64,000 nt of DNA from QWHO01 sp021404945 (lineage in GTDB: Bacteria; Vulcanimicrobiota; Xenobia; Xenobiales; QWHO01), in NCBI GenBank assembly GCA_963169765.1, contig CAUJEN010000073.1, positions 11,271-75,270 on the forward strand, written 5' to 3'. Below are positions 16,475 through 24,767 of the stretch, piece after piece. The notes beneath the pieces are model-generated. The model was given only the letters and a program-made list of their open reading frames with translations. It made no database searches and was not told the DNA's origin. The translations under genes were made by a program, and so were the position numbers. The first letter of the stretch is position 1. Each line of letters opens with the position of its first letter.

Positions 16475-17551
16475 ATGCGACCCATGCTGGTGGGGTTATG
16501 CGTGCTGCTCGCACTGGCGGCAGCGCGAGCCGGCGAGCCTCCTCCCAAAGGGCCGCCCTGGCTGCGTGAGCTCGGGGAGGCGCAGTCCGATGCGCTCAAG
16601 CACCGACGTCCGCTTTTCATCTACTTTACGAAGACCCATTGACCCCACTGCGTCCCCATCGAGAAGCAGTTGCTTCCGAGCCCAGATCTCGCCCCGGTCT
16701 ACGACCGGGTCACCTGGGTTTACGTGAATCGCGACTTCAGCGGAACTCCCTCCGACCGCGCTGCTGAACGGATCATGCTGCGGTTTGGCCTGTCGAGCTA
16801 TCCCCATCTGCTCCTGGTCGATCCGGGTGACTTCACGGTGCTGGAGGAAATCGGGCGGAGCAAACCGCAGCTCCTCTCAGCTCTCCAATCTCAGCGACAA
16901 CTGGCCTGGACAAAGGCGGCCGTGGATCGCTACCAGCGGGCCGAGCGGAAGGCCATTCGACTCGAGCAAGCGCAAGACGCAAGCCAGGCCCTGGCCGCGC
17001 TCGAGGACGAGGACCTGGTGGTGCGCACGCGCGCTGTCGAGATCGCGGCGAAGAAACGTCCAGAGGCGCTGGCCTCCCGAGCGGCCAGACTGCTTGAAGA
17101 CCCGTCCGACGTGATTCGCTTCCAGGTGCTGGCGGTGCTCGCAGAGCATGGCAATGAGAAGCTGGCCCGTCCGATCGAGCGCCTGTTGACCAGCCCGCCG
17201 AGCGGGAGCAAGAACCCCAACGTCTTGAGATCGTATGCGGCTGCGGCCCTGGCCGCCTGCGGGGACGCTCGGTCGATCGACGCGCTGGCCGGCCTGGCCA
17301 CCTCGGGTGATGCCAACAACATCCTGACCGCAGAGGCCGTGAAAGGACTGGTCGGAATCGGTCAACGTCATCCCCAGACCCGTTCGCGGGTGGTGGCCCT
17401 CCTGGTCCAGGCCTACCCGGCTCCAGGTCGAACCGGCGAACGCCTGGCACGCCGCGTGCACGAGGGTCTGGCTCAGTTGACCGGAAAGAAACTGCCGTTT
17501 CCGCAGCCTTACGATGCGGCTGCCCGCGAGCGCCTGCAGAAGTCCTGGTAA
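16475..17551 (+). CDS. Candidate selenoprotein: exported thioredoxin-fold/HEAT protein with in-frame TGA
   Basis: Read through a TGA at 16640-16642, the frame gives 358 residues: signal peptide (MRPMLVGLCVLLALAAARA), then a thioredoxin-like domain with FIYFTKTH-(TGA)-PHCVPIEK, VYVNRDF and the cis-Pro segment SSYPHLLLVD, then HEAT-like helical repeats to the end. The TGA is codon 56 and replaces the first Cys of a CPHC redox motif, giving U-P-H-C if read as selenocysteine. A SECIS-like hairpin lies at 16659-16679. An ATG at 16484 is an alternative start. Without recoding, translation could only begin downstream and would lose the signal peptide and redox site. Alternatives are a nonsense mutation or a sequencing error of TGC or TGG. 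Confidence 0.7.
16659..16679 (+). promoter_or_regulatory. SECIS-like hairpin downstream of the in-frame TGA
   Basis: 5' arm TCG plus GAAGC with one bulged A, loop AGTT, 3' arm GCTTC plus CGA: eight base pairs. The loop begins 25 nt after the TGA and has G at its second position followed by T. Recalled bacterial SECIS rules are a small apical loop with a G in the first two positions, 16-37 nt from the UGA; this hairpin fits them. Confidence 0.55.
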
Positions 17552-17631
17552 GAGGTCGGCAAGCTCGGCTCGCGACTCAGACTTGCTCTCGCCGCCCACC
17601 TGATGGCGATGGAGAGTTACCGGCTGCGAAC

Positions 17632-18354
17632 CTAAAAGAGCGCCTCCCGGCTGACCTGCTCGCTCTGCTCGCGCAGAGCCTCGCGAAAGGCCGCTTTCAA
17701 CTCGTCGTAGTAACTGGCCGGAATGGCCTTCAACCCCTCGCGCAGGCGCTCGATCACCGGGGCGAGAGCCTTCTGCTCTTCCTCCTCCGCCGCCTCGATC
17801 ACCTCCAGGGCCGCCTCGGCCTCCCGCTCGGGCGGTGGGGGCGTCTGCTTGCGCAGCCGGCGCGCCAGCTCCTGACCGGCCTGGCGCAGCTTTTTCCCGG
17901 CCCCGCCCAGAACGCTTTGAAAGACCCGGCCCACCGGGCTGGTGCTCACCCGGGCGGCGGCTTGATCCTGGGCATCGCGCAGGCGGGGAGCATTGCCGTG
18001 ATAGAGGCCCTCCGAGAAAGCCACCTGCAGCAGGTAGCCCGATACGAAGGAACGGCTGGCTGCCTCCACGGTCCGGTTGAGATCCCACACCACCAGCAGG
18101 CGGGCCAGCACCTTCTTGAACGGCCACAGAAAGAGCGAAAGGAGGCACCCCGAGCAACAGCCGGTGCGATCCTCGGTGAGCACCTTCACCTCCTCCTTGC
18201 TCAGCTCGCGCTGGTAGGCGGCGGCCAGGCGTTTCACCATGCGCTCGTGGGCCGCCTGGCGCAGGGCGTCATCGAGGATGGGCAGGGGAACGTAGCGGGT
18301 CAGGGCCATCAAGATAGCGTGGAAGAGGACATCGCGCTCGAGCTGGGGAGGCAT
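17632..18354 (-). CDS. Conserved-looking helical protein, unknown function
   Basis: 240 aa from the ATG at 18354, which has GAAGGA upstream; a longer frame reaches 18498 but the extra N-terminus is unlike the rest. Helical, with one hydrophobic segment around CCSGCLLSLFLWPF and a following helix FKKVLARLLVVWDL. The C-terminal third is Glu/Ala-rich coiled coil (EAALEVIEAAEEEE). No family recognised. It could associate with the membrane through the Cys-containing hydrophobic patch. Confidence 0.6.
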   Translation of the reverse strand: MPPQLERDVLFHAILMALTRYVPLPILDDALRQAAHERMVKRLAAAYQRELSKEEVKVLTEDRTGCCSGCLLSLFLWPFKKVLARLLVVWDLNRTVEAASRSFVSGYLLQVAFSEGLYHGNAPRLRDAQDQAAARVSTSPVGRVFQSVLGGAGKKLRQAGQELARRLRKQTPPPPEREAEAALEVIEAAEEEEQKALAPVIERLREGLKAIPASYYDELKAAFREALREQSEQVSREALF

Positions 18355-18623
18355 CCTGCTTCCTTCGGGGTGAAAGTCCCTGTGCATTCTGCAAGACAAT
18401 CCTGATACAATCAGCCCATCCACCGTGGGGCGACCTCGCGTGGACTGCCGGCTGACTCGCTGGCGCTCCCCCACCAGATCCGCACCATCGCAAAGCACCG
18501 ACTGCAGCCCCCGGCATAGGGTCGGATTGTGGACTCAAATCTGCCTACCCGGATCGCCCGGGCCGTGCTGCGTCACCCGGGTCTGACCAGCCTCGCTTTG
18601 CTCTCCCCGGGGGACTCGCGGCC

Positions 18624-19592
18624 TCACATCACCTCGCGCACCACGCCGCGGGGCTCCTTGTCCAGCACGAACCCCTTGAAGCTGGCCTGACGAATCTTGC
18701 CGTGGCTGGTCCAGTCCAGGAACTGCACCTCGCACACCAGCACCGGCTCGAGATAGACGTGGGTGGACTCTGCCTGGCGGTTGACGAACAGCGTCCGGGG
18801 ACGTTCCAGACGAGGCAAGAGCTCCTTGAGGGCGCCCACGGTTTCCTGAGCAAAGCCCACCTCCACGGTGCCGGCGTAATGCAGCTCGTCGCCCTGAAAG
18901 CAACCCAACATCAGCCCTCCCAGCCAGCCGTCGGCCCCCTCGGGATCTTCTTTGTACCCCCCGATCACGAACTCTTGCCGGCACCAGTTCTTGATCTTGC
19001 GCCAGTGATCAGAGCGCTGACCCGGGAAATAGGCGCTGTCAAGCCGCTTGGCCACCAATCCCTCCAGGCCCGCCGCCCGGCTGGCCTGGAGCAGGGCCTG
19101 GCCTCCGGCTCCCCGATGAATGGAGGGCACCATCCAATGCTCACTCAGAAGGCCCAGCTCTTCCAGGCGGGCTCGGCGCGCGGAGTAAGGCAGTGACAGG
19201 AGCGAGCGCTCGTCGAGGTAGAGCAGGTCAAAGACCTGATAGCAAATCGGATACTGCAGCCCGGGAGGGCGGCGAATGCGGCTCTCATCGGGGAAGAACC
19301 CTGTGCGGGTCTGCATGCGCTCAAAGTCAGGCCGCCCCGCTTCGTTGAAGGCCACGATCTCCCCGTCGAGCAAACATGACCGACCGATCACCGCCGCCAG
19401 CGGCGCCAGCTCGGGGTAGAAGAAGGTCATGCTCTTCAGGCTGCGGCTCTGCAGGCGGGTCTGTCCGTCCGAGCAGAACGCCAGGGCGCGGAAGCCATCG
19501 AACTTGACCTCGTAGGCCCAGCCCGACTCCTCGGCGGGCACCTCGCGGGCGGCCACGGGCAGCATGGGACTCAGCTCGGCGGGCAGGCTCAT
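18624..19592 (-). CDS. ATP-dependent DNA ligase, stand-alone LigD-type ligase domain
   Basis: 322 aa from the ATG at 19592. Nucleotidyltransferase motif I EVKFDGFRA has the adenylated Lys30; motif III DGEIVAF, motif IV EGLVAKR and motif V WRKIKN follow; the OB-fold domain has GGYKEDPEG and GGLMLGC. This is the ligase core of bacterial NHEJ LigD without polymerase or phosphoesterase domains, and no Ku gene is in the window. It seals nicks in DNA, probably in repair. It is divergent from the cytochrome gene at 19634. Confidence 0.9.
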   Translation of the reverse strand: MSLPAELSPMLPVAAREVPAEESGWAYEVKFDGFRALAFCSDGQTRLQSRSLKSMTFFYPELAPLAAVIGRSCLLDGEIVAFNEAGRPDFERMQTRTGFFPDESRIRRPPGLQYPICYQVFDLLYLDERSLLSLPYSARRARLEELGLLSEHWMVPSIHRGAGGQALLQASRAAGLEGLVAKRLDSAYFPGQRSDHWRKIKNWCRQEFVIGGYKEDPEGADGWLGGLMLGCFQGDELHYAGTVEVGFAQETVGALKELLPRLERPRTLFVNRQAESTHVYLEPVLVCEVQFLDWTSHGKIRQASFKGFVLDKEPRGVVREVM

Positions 19593-19633
19593 GCCAGGAA
19601 GGGTAGCACAGCGGCGGCGGGAAGGCTCGCTCC

Positions 19634-20455
19634 ATGCCAAAGCGCGTTCTTCTGCTGCTGATGGTCTTGCTCTCCCCGGTGCTCTCGGCCCCTCGCTCCG
19701 AGCTGGTCTTCAAGTATCGCGGCGAGCCGATCAAGATCCTGACCCTGGCCGAGCTGGAAAAGCTGGTGCCCCCTCGCGAGCTGACCATCTACGAGCCCCA
19801 CGAGATGCGCCCGCGCAGCTATCGGGTGATTGCGCTGGAAGACCTGCTCAAGGCCGTCTACCAGTTGCAGTGGGACGGTCACGACGAGCTCATGATCACC
19901 TGCCTGGACGGCTACCAGCCCACTGTGCCGGGACCTTATGTGCAGGCCCACAAGGGTTACCTCGCCTTCGCCAGCGCCGATGACTCGCCTTTCAGGCTCA
20001 ACACCGAGACCCGAGGGGTGCAAGAGTGTGGGCCCTTCTACCTGATCTGGGACAACCAGACCGACCCCACCATGCACAGGGATGAATCGCACTACTGGCC
20101 CTACCAGGTGCAGGTGCTCGACCTGATCCGCTTCGACGAGAAGTTCGCCCGCGTGATTCCGCCCGAGGGAGCTTCCCCGGCCGCCCGGCGCGGCTTTGCC
20201 GACTTCCGGCGCTTCTGCATCATGTGCCACGCCATCAACGGTCAGGGGGGGATCAAGGCCGAGCTGAACTATCCGGTCAACGTGACCGAGTACTGGGAGC
20301 CTGGCTTCCTGGCCCGGTGGATCAAGAGCCCCCAGAGCATCCGCCACAAGGCCGAGATGAAGGGTCTGGCCGAGAGCCTGCCCGAGCGCGATCAGGTGGT
20401 GAGCGACCTGATCGAGTATCTCAAAGCCATGAAAGAGCGCAAGATCGCCCCCTGA
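19634..20455 (+). CDS. Exported c-type cytochrome with N-terminal extra domain
   Basis: 273 aa. A signal peptide (MPKRVLLLLMVLLSPVLSA) precedes a domain of about 150 residues with ITIYEPHE-like and MITCLDGYQP phrases, resembling molybdopterin-binding/sulfite-oxidase-type beta folds without obvious cofactor ligands. A C-terminal cytochrome c domain carries C195-IM-C198-H199 and a possible distal Met in AEMKGL. A periplasmic electron carrier fused to a sensor- or ligand-binding-like domain is inferred. Partner unknown. Confidence 0.75.
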   Translation: MPKRVLLLLMVLLSPVLSAPRSELVFKYRGEPIKILTLAELEKLVPPRELTIYEPHEMRPRSYRVIALEDLLKAVYQLQWDGHDELMITCLDGYQPTVPGPYVQAHKGYLAFASADDSPFRLNTETRGVQECGPFYLIWDNQTDPTMHRDESHYWPYQVQVLDLIRFDEKFARVIPPEGASPAARRGFADFRRFCIMCHAINGQGGIKAELNYPVNVTEYWEPGFLARWIKSPQSIRHKAEMKGLAESLPERDQVVSDLIEYLKAMKERKIAP

Positions 20456-20469
20456 CTCCAGCAGGAAAA

Positions 20470-20487
20470 ATACCGTCCAGACGGTAT
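20470..20487. promoter_or_regulatory. TetR-type operator over the -10 box
   Basis: Perfect palindrome ATACCGTC-CA-GACGGTAT, 12 bp before the TetR start. A -10-like TATAGT (20485-20490) overlaps its right arm, so a bound repressor would block RNA polymerase: autoregulation of the operon 20500-23040 is inferred. Confidence 0.8.
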
Positions 20488-20499
20488 AGTATCTCCACC

Positions 20500-21039
20500 A
20501 TGGTCACCCGCCCCTCCAAGAGACTGGCGTTGCTCCAGGCTGCGGGCCGCGTGGTCGAGCGTCAGGGCTCGGCCCAGCTCACCCTGGAGGCGGTAGCAGC
20601 CGAAGCGGGTCTGAGCAAAGGGGGCCTGCTCTACCACTTCCCCACGAAACAGGCCTTGATCGAGGCCATGGTCGCTCTCCTGGTGGAGGAGTTCAGCCAG
20701 GACGTGGCCGAGCGACGCAAGGGGGGCGCGTTTTTGCCGGCTTACATCCGGGCCACCTTCGACTACCACCCCCGGTTGAGCGTGGCCAGCGTGCTGGCCG
20801 CCGCTCTGAGCCATGATCCGCCCCTGCTCGAGCCTTTGCAGAAGGGTTTTGAAGCCTGGCGCCAGGCGGCTCTGGCCGACCCCGTGCCCGGGTCGCGCTC
20901 CGACCTGATCCGCCTGGCCGTGGATGGCCTCTGGTTTACCGAGCTCTTCGCGCTGGCCCCCCTGGCCGGCAAGGATCGAGGCCGGCTGCAACAGGAGCTG
21001 CTGGCCCTTTGCCAAGAAAGGACCCCCCCAGGAAAATGA
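20500..21039 (+). CDS. TetR-family transcriptional regulator
   Basis: 179 aa. An N-terminal helix-turn-helix reads LTLEAVAAEAGLSKGGLLYHFPTKQALIEAM, here split as LTLEAVAAEAGLS and KGGLLYHFPTKQ, typical of TetR DNA-binding domains. The C-terminal region (about 70-179) is a helical ligand/dimerisation domain. The operator immediately upstream supports autorepression. Its stop overlaps the ATG of the SMR transporter (ATGA), so it probably controls that efflux gene and the downstream lipid kinase. Inducer unknown. Confidence 0.9.
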   Translation: MVTRPSKRLALLQAAGRVVERQGSAQLTLEAVAAEAGLSKGGLLYHFPTKQALIEAMVALLVEEFSQDVAERRKGGAFLPAYIRATFDYHPRLSVASVLAAALSHDPPLLEPLQKGFEAWRQAALADPVPGSRSDLIRLAVDGLWFTELFALAPLAGKDRGRLQQELLALCQERTPPGK

Positions 21040-21371
21040 CCGCCTATCTCTTTCTCGTCCTGGCCATCCTGGGCGAGATCATCGCAACCAACTTTCTGAA
21101 GGCCTCCGAAGGCTTTACCCGGCCCGCTCCCACGCTGGCCTCGCTGACCCTGTATGCCCTGGCCTTCTACTCGCTCAGCCTGAGCCTGCGCCATGTCCCG
21201 CTGGGAGTGGCTTACGCCATCTGGTCGGGGGTGGGCACGGCCGCCACCGCCTGGATCGGGTACATGCTCTGGAACGAGTCCCTGAAGGCACCCCAGCTGG
21301 TGGGCCTGTTGCTGATCGTGGGGGGAGTACTGATGCTCAACCTGGGCGGCACGACGCACGCCACCGAATGA
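21036..21371 (+). CDS. Small multidrug resistance (SMR) transporter
   Basis: 111 aa, four membrane helices. The first helix contains the essential Glu in LGEIIATNFLKASEGFTR, followed by LRHVPLGVAYAIWSG and a fourth helix ending LLLIVGGVLMLNL, all standard for EmrE/SugE-type proteins. It works as a dimer exchanging protons for cationic or guanidinium compounds at the inner membrane. Start ATG at 21036 overlaps the regulator stop. Likely induced through the TetR operator. Confidence 0.92.
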   Translation: MTAYLFLVLAILGEIIATNFLKASEGFTRPAPTLASLTLYALAFYSLSLSLRHVPLGVAYAIWSGVGTAATAWIGYMLWNESLKAPQLVGLLLIVGGVLMLNLGGTTHATE

Positions 21372-22252
21372 TCACCGCCGTGGCCCACCCGCTGGCTGCC
21401 AGAAGTCGAGTGTGGCTCGAGACCCTCCAGGAGCTGGAGCAACGCGGGGTCGTGCTCAAAACAGAGAGCAGTCGCTTTGCGGGCCACTCGCGCGAGCTGG
21501 CCGCTCAGCTGGCTGGCCAGGCCGAGCTGATGCTGGTGCTGGGAGGCGACGGCACCATCCACGAGGTGGTCAACGGCCTGTTCGACCAGTCCGGACCCCG
21601 CCCGACGCTCTGCCTGGTGCCGCTGGGCACCGGCAACGACCTGTGCCGGGGGCTGGGCGTGCGCCTGGAGAAAGACCGCCTGGTGCAGACCGTGCTGAAG
21701 GGCGTGCGCAGGCAGATGGACCTGGGCCGCCTGACCTGCGACGGGGGTAGGGTCTTGTTCGGCTGCACCTGCTCGGCCGGATTTGCGGCCGAGGTGGCCC
21801 GCCGCACCGACGAGCTGGCCACCAAATCAAAGCTGCGCGGGCTCTCCTACTCGGTGGCCCTGCTTTTGTGCCTGACCGGCTTCAAGAGCCCGCGGGCCCA
21901 CTTCACCATTGACGGCACCGAGCACCGCGCTCCCCTGCTCTTCAACCTGAACCTGTGCAACACGCGCTACTACGGGGGCGGAATGACGGCAGCTCCGAGG
22001 GCCGAGCCCTTCGACGGGGAGCTGGACATGGTGAGCATGGAGCTCAACCGCTTGCAGGTCTTGCAGGCTCTGCCCCGCAACTACTCGGGCAATTTCGGGG
22101 GCATCGCCGGGGTGGTGCAGCAGCGGGTGCGCCGCCTGCGCCTTGAGACCGATCCGCCGGTGCTGGTGCAGGCCGACGGCCAGATCGTGGGGCGCACTCC
22201 GCTCGAGGTGGAGGTCGTGCCGGCCGCTCTGGAGCTGGTGCTACCGCCATGA
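21368..22252 (+). CDS. Diacylglycerol/lipid kinase family protein
   Basis: 294 aa DAGK-catalytic fold. LVLGGDGTIHEVVNG carries the nucleotide-binding GGDGT (59-63); PLGTGNDLCRGLG follows at about 86; the C-terminal domain has DGELDMVSME and VLVQADGQIVG. It phosphorylates a membrane lipid or related alcohol with ATP (YegS/DgkB-like). ATGA overlaps on both ends place it in the TetR operon. Substrate not determinable. Confidence 0.9.
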   Translation: MITAVAHPLAARSRVWLETLQELEQRGVVLKTESSRFAGHSRELAAQLAGQAELMLVLGGDGTIHEVVNGLFDQSGPRPTLCLVPLGTGNDLCRGLGVRLEKDRLVQTVLKGVRRQMDLGRLTCDGGRVLFGCTCSAGFAAEVARRTDELATKSKLRGLSYSVALLLCLTGFKSPRAHFTIDGTEHRAPLLFNLNLCNTRYYGGGMTAAPRAEPFDGELDMVSMELNRLQVLQALPRNYSGNFGGIAGVVQQRVRRLRLETDPPVLVQADGQIVGRTPLEVEVVPAALELVLPP

Positions 22253-23040
22253 TCCGCCTGGTCGTTTTGGACCTGGACGGAACCATCTTCGACCCGGCCG
22301 GCCGACCGCGCATCAGCCTCCGGGTGGTGCAGGCGGTCGGTGCCGTGCAACAGCGTGGGGTCGGGGTCACGCTGGCCACCGGGCGCACGCTGGAGTATTC
22401 CCGCGAGCTGGCCCGCGAGCTGGGCCTCTCGCTGCCCATGGTGGCCGCCGGGGGCGCGGTGGTGGGTTATCCCCTGACCGGCGCGACGCTCTACCAGGCC
22501 CCCATCGAGCCCTTCGCGGAGGTGCTGGACTGGTTCGCCCGCACCGAGCGCGAGGTATGCCTCTACCTGCGGGGTCCGCAGGGCTTGCGACTGCTGCAAA
22601 ACCGGGCCCCGCGAGCGGACAGCTACTACGAGCAGCTCTTCGGAGGGCCTCGCCAACTGACCCGCCAGGCAACCCTGGAGCCGGGCGAAGTGTTGCTCAA
22701 GTTCATCATCGTCAGCCCGGACGAGCTTCCGGCCGGCGAGATCGAGGTTGTCCCGCTGGTTCGCACCCATCCCGATCTGATCGAAGGGGCCGCTCCGGGA
22801 GTGGACAAGGGCACCGGTCTGGAGGTGCTGCTGGGCCACCTCGGGACGGCCGGCTCGGAGGTGCTGGCCGTGGGCGACAACGACAACGACCTGCCCCTGT
22901 TTGCCCGGGTGGGTCTTGCTGTAGCCATGGGTCACGCCACCGAGCGGGTGCGGGCGGCGGCCAGCTGGGTGGCTCCGCCCTTTGAGGAGGATGGAGCCGC
23001 GGTGGCGCTGGAGCGTTTCTTGATTTCAAGAAACTTTTAG
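22249..23040 (+). CDS. HAD-superfamily (Cof-type) hydrolase
   Basis: 263 aa. Motif I LDLDGTIFD (nucleophile Asp8 and Asp10), motif II LATGRT, a Cof-type cap in the middle, Lys in VDKGTGLEVLL, and motif IV VGDNDNDLPLF. Cytosolic phosphatase of the Cof subfamily, which acts on sugar phosphates and other small phosphates. Last gene of the TetR-SMR-kinase operon (ATGA overlap). Confidence 0.9.
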   Translation: MIRLVVLDLDGTIFDPAGRPRISLRVVQAVGAVQQRGVGVTLATGRTLEYSRELARELGLSLPMVAAGGAVVGYPLTGATLYQAPIEPFAEVLDWFARTEREVCLYLRGPQGLRLLQNRAPRADSYYEQLFGGPRQLTRQATLEPGEVLLKFIIVSPDELPAGEIEVVPLVRTHPDLIEGAAPGVDKGTGLEVLLGHLGTAGSEVLAVGDNDNDLPLFARVGLAVAMGHATERVRAAASWVAPPFEEDGAAVALERFLISRNF

Positions 23041-23062
23041 TCGAGCCGATTAGGCTGGCACC

Positions 23063-24160
23063 GTGAACATCGGATCTCTTTCGAGCGCCACTTTTCGCCA
23101 CCCTCAACGCGCCTCTCTCCAGGCCGTGGAAGAGACGCCCGGCCTCGAGCAAGTAACCCTGAGCAGTGGGCCCACCCCTCCGCGGGTGACTCCCGACGCC
23201 AGCCCGGCCGCCTCCCTGGTGGGCGGCCCCCTGGCCGGGCCCATCGTGATCGGCCACCGGGGCGCCAGCGGCTACCTGCCCCAGCACACCCTGGCCGCCT
23301 ACGAGCTGGCCATCAAACAGGGGGCCGATTTCATCGAGCCCGACCTGGTGATGACCAGGGATCGGGTGCTCATCACCCGCCACGAGAACGAGATCTCCCT
23401 GACCACCGACGTGGCTGCACGGCCCGAGTTCGCCGACCGCAAGACCACCCGGCAGATCGACGGCAAGCCGGTCACGGGCTGGTTCACGGAAGACTTCACT
23501 CTGGCCGAGCTCAAGAGCCTCAAAGTGACGGGAGCCCCCCACGACGGACCGGAGTTTCGCATCGCCACTTTCGAGGAGGTGCTGGATCTGGTGGATCGCA
23601 CCGGACGCAAGGTGGGGCTGTATCCCGAGACCAAGCATCCCACCCACTTCGACCAGCTGGGCCTGAGCCTGGAGGAGCCCCTGGTGCAAGCTCTCCGTCG
23701 GCGCGGCTACGAGGGGGCCGAGGCCCCCATCTTCATCCAGTCTTTCGAGGTGGGCAACCTCAAAGAGCTCAATCAAATAACCGATCTGCGTCTGGTGCAG
23801 CTGGTGGAGGCCGAAGGCTACCCGGCTGACAGCCCGGTTCCCTACAGCCAGATGCTCACGCCCGCTGGCCTGGCCGAGGTGGCCACCTACGCCGACGGCA
23901 TCGGCCCCTGGAAAGGGCAGGTGCGGGGCACCACGCTGGTCCAGGACGCTCACAGCCAGGGGCTGCTGGTTCACCCCTACACTTTCCGGGCCGAAAACCA
24001 GTACCTGCCGCCCGAGCTGCGCGGCACCGACCCATCCGGGCTGGGCGACCTGGAGAGCGAGGTGCGCAGCTACTTCGAGGCCGGCGTGGACGGCGTGTTC
24101 GCCAACCACCCCGACCTGGCCGTGCGCGCCCGGGACAAGTTCTTGCAGGCACGGCCCTGA
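23063..24160 (+). CDS. Glycerophosphodiester phosphodiesterase with unusual leader
   Basis: 365 aa, GTG start. The GDPD barrel runs from about 60: IVIGHRGASGYLPQHTL with catalytic His65-Arg66, then IEPDLVMTRD (metal-binding Glu92, Asp94), TKHPTHF and a long C-terminal part with HPYTFR. It hydrolyses glycerophosphodiesters to glycerol-3-phosphate. The first 55 residues are Ser/Pro-rich, not a signal peptide, and contain LEQVTLSSGP, like the leaders of several other proteins here. Secreted relatives normally have a signal peptide, so location is unclear. Confidence 0.9.
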   Translation: MNIGSLSSATFRHPQRASLQAVEETPGLEQVTLSSGPTPPRVTPDASPAASLVGGPLAGPIVIGHRGASGYLPQHTLAAYELAIKQGADFIEPDLVMTRDRVLITRHENEISLTTDVAARPEFADRKTTRQIDGKPVTGWFTEDFTLAELKSLKVTGAPHDGPEFRIATFEEVLDLVDRTGRKVGLYPETKHPTHFDQLGLSLEEPLVQALRRRGYEGAEAPIFIQSFEVGNLKELNQITDLRLVQLVEAEGYPADSPVPYSQMLTPAGLAEVATYADGIGPWKGQVRGTTLVQDAHSQGLLVHPYTFRAENQYLPPELRGTDPSGLGDLESEVRSYFEAGVDGVFANHPDLAVRARDKFLQARP

Positions 24161-24247
24161 GCCTGACCTGCCAACGCTCGGCATCTCAAGAAGCTTACGA
24201 AAGCTCGAAACGAGGGGGGGAGCTACGGCCCTCGAACGGGAGCTGTC

Positions 24248-24709
24248 ATGCTGATCGGCGTCATCTCGGACACACACGGATTCTTGCGCCCCGAAGCCAT
24301 CGAAGCGCTGCGGGGGGTGGAGCAGATCTTGCACGCCGGCGACATCGAAGACCCCTACACCCTCGAGCAGCTCTCCGAGCTGGCCCCGGTCACGGCGGTG
24401 CGAGGAAATTGTGACACGGGCGAGCTGCGCGCCCTGCCCCTCAGCGTGGCGCTGGAGTGGGCAGGCGTGCGCATCTTCATGCTGCACATCCAGGAAGACC
24501 TGGATCTGGATCCGGCCACCGCCGGCTTTCAGGTGGTGATCGTGGGCCACACCCACCAGCCCCGCATGGAGGAGCGCCAGGGCGTGCTCTACCTCAACCC
24601 CGGCAGCGCCGGGCCTCGCCGCTTCAAGCTGCCCGTTTCGCTCGCCCGCCTGCGCCTGGAGCAGGGTCGGGCCGAAGCCGAGATCGTGCAACTTTTCAAA
24701 CCGATTTGA
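24248..24709 (+). CDS. YfcE/MJ0936-type metallophosphoesterase
   Basis: 153 aa calcineurin-like phosphodiesterase. Metal-ligand motifs in order: SDTHGF (about 7-12), HAGDIED (35-41), GNCDTG and GHTHQP. A ribosome site GGGAG precedes the ATG. Family members cleave small phosphodiesters with Mn or Ni. Cytosolic. Confidence 0.9.
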   Translation: MLIGVISDTHGFLRPEAIEALRGVEQILHAGDIEDPYTLEQLSELAPVTAVRGNCDTGELRALPLSVALEWAGVRIFMLHIQEDLDLDPATAGFQVVIVGHTHQPRMEERQGVLYLNPGSAGPRRFKLPVSLARLRLEQGRAEAEIVQLFKPI

Positions 24710-24767
24710 GCCTTGAGGAGTAGGTTACAAGTTAAAGAGAGAAACATCCTCTGGGGGTAACATTCCG

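Noticed and set aside
16640..16642. TGA treated as an ordinary nonsense mutation, gene starting at 16670
   Set aside because: The frame upstream has a proper signal peptide and thioredoxin strand, and the stop falls on the catalytic Cys position; a TTG start at 16670 would discard both. Kept as an alternative explanation.
22712..24691. 659-codon open frame on the minus strand
   Set aside because: It lies antisense to the HAD, GDPD and phosphodiesterase genes, which have clear motifs; GC-rich coding creates long shadow frames.
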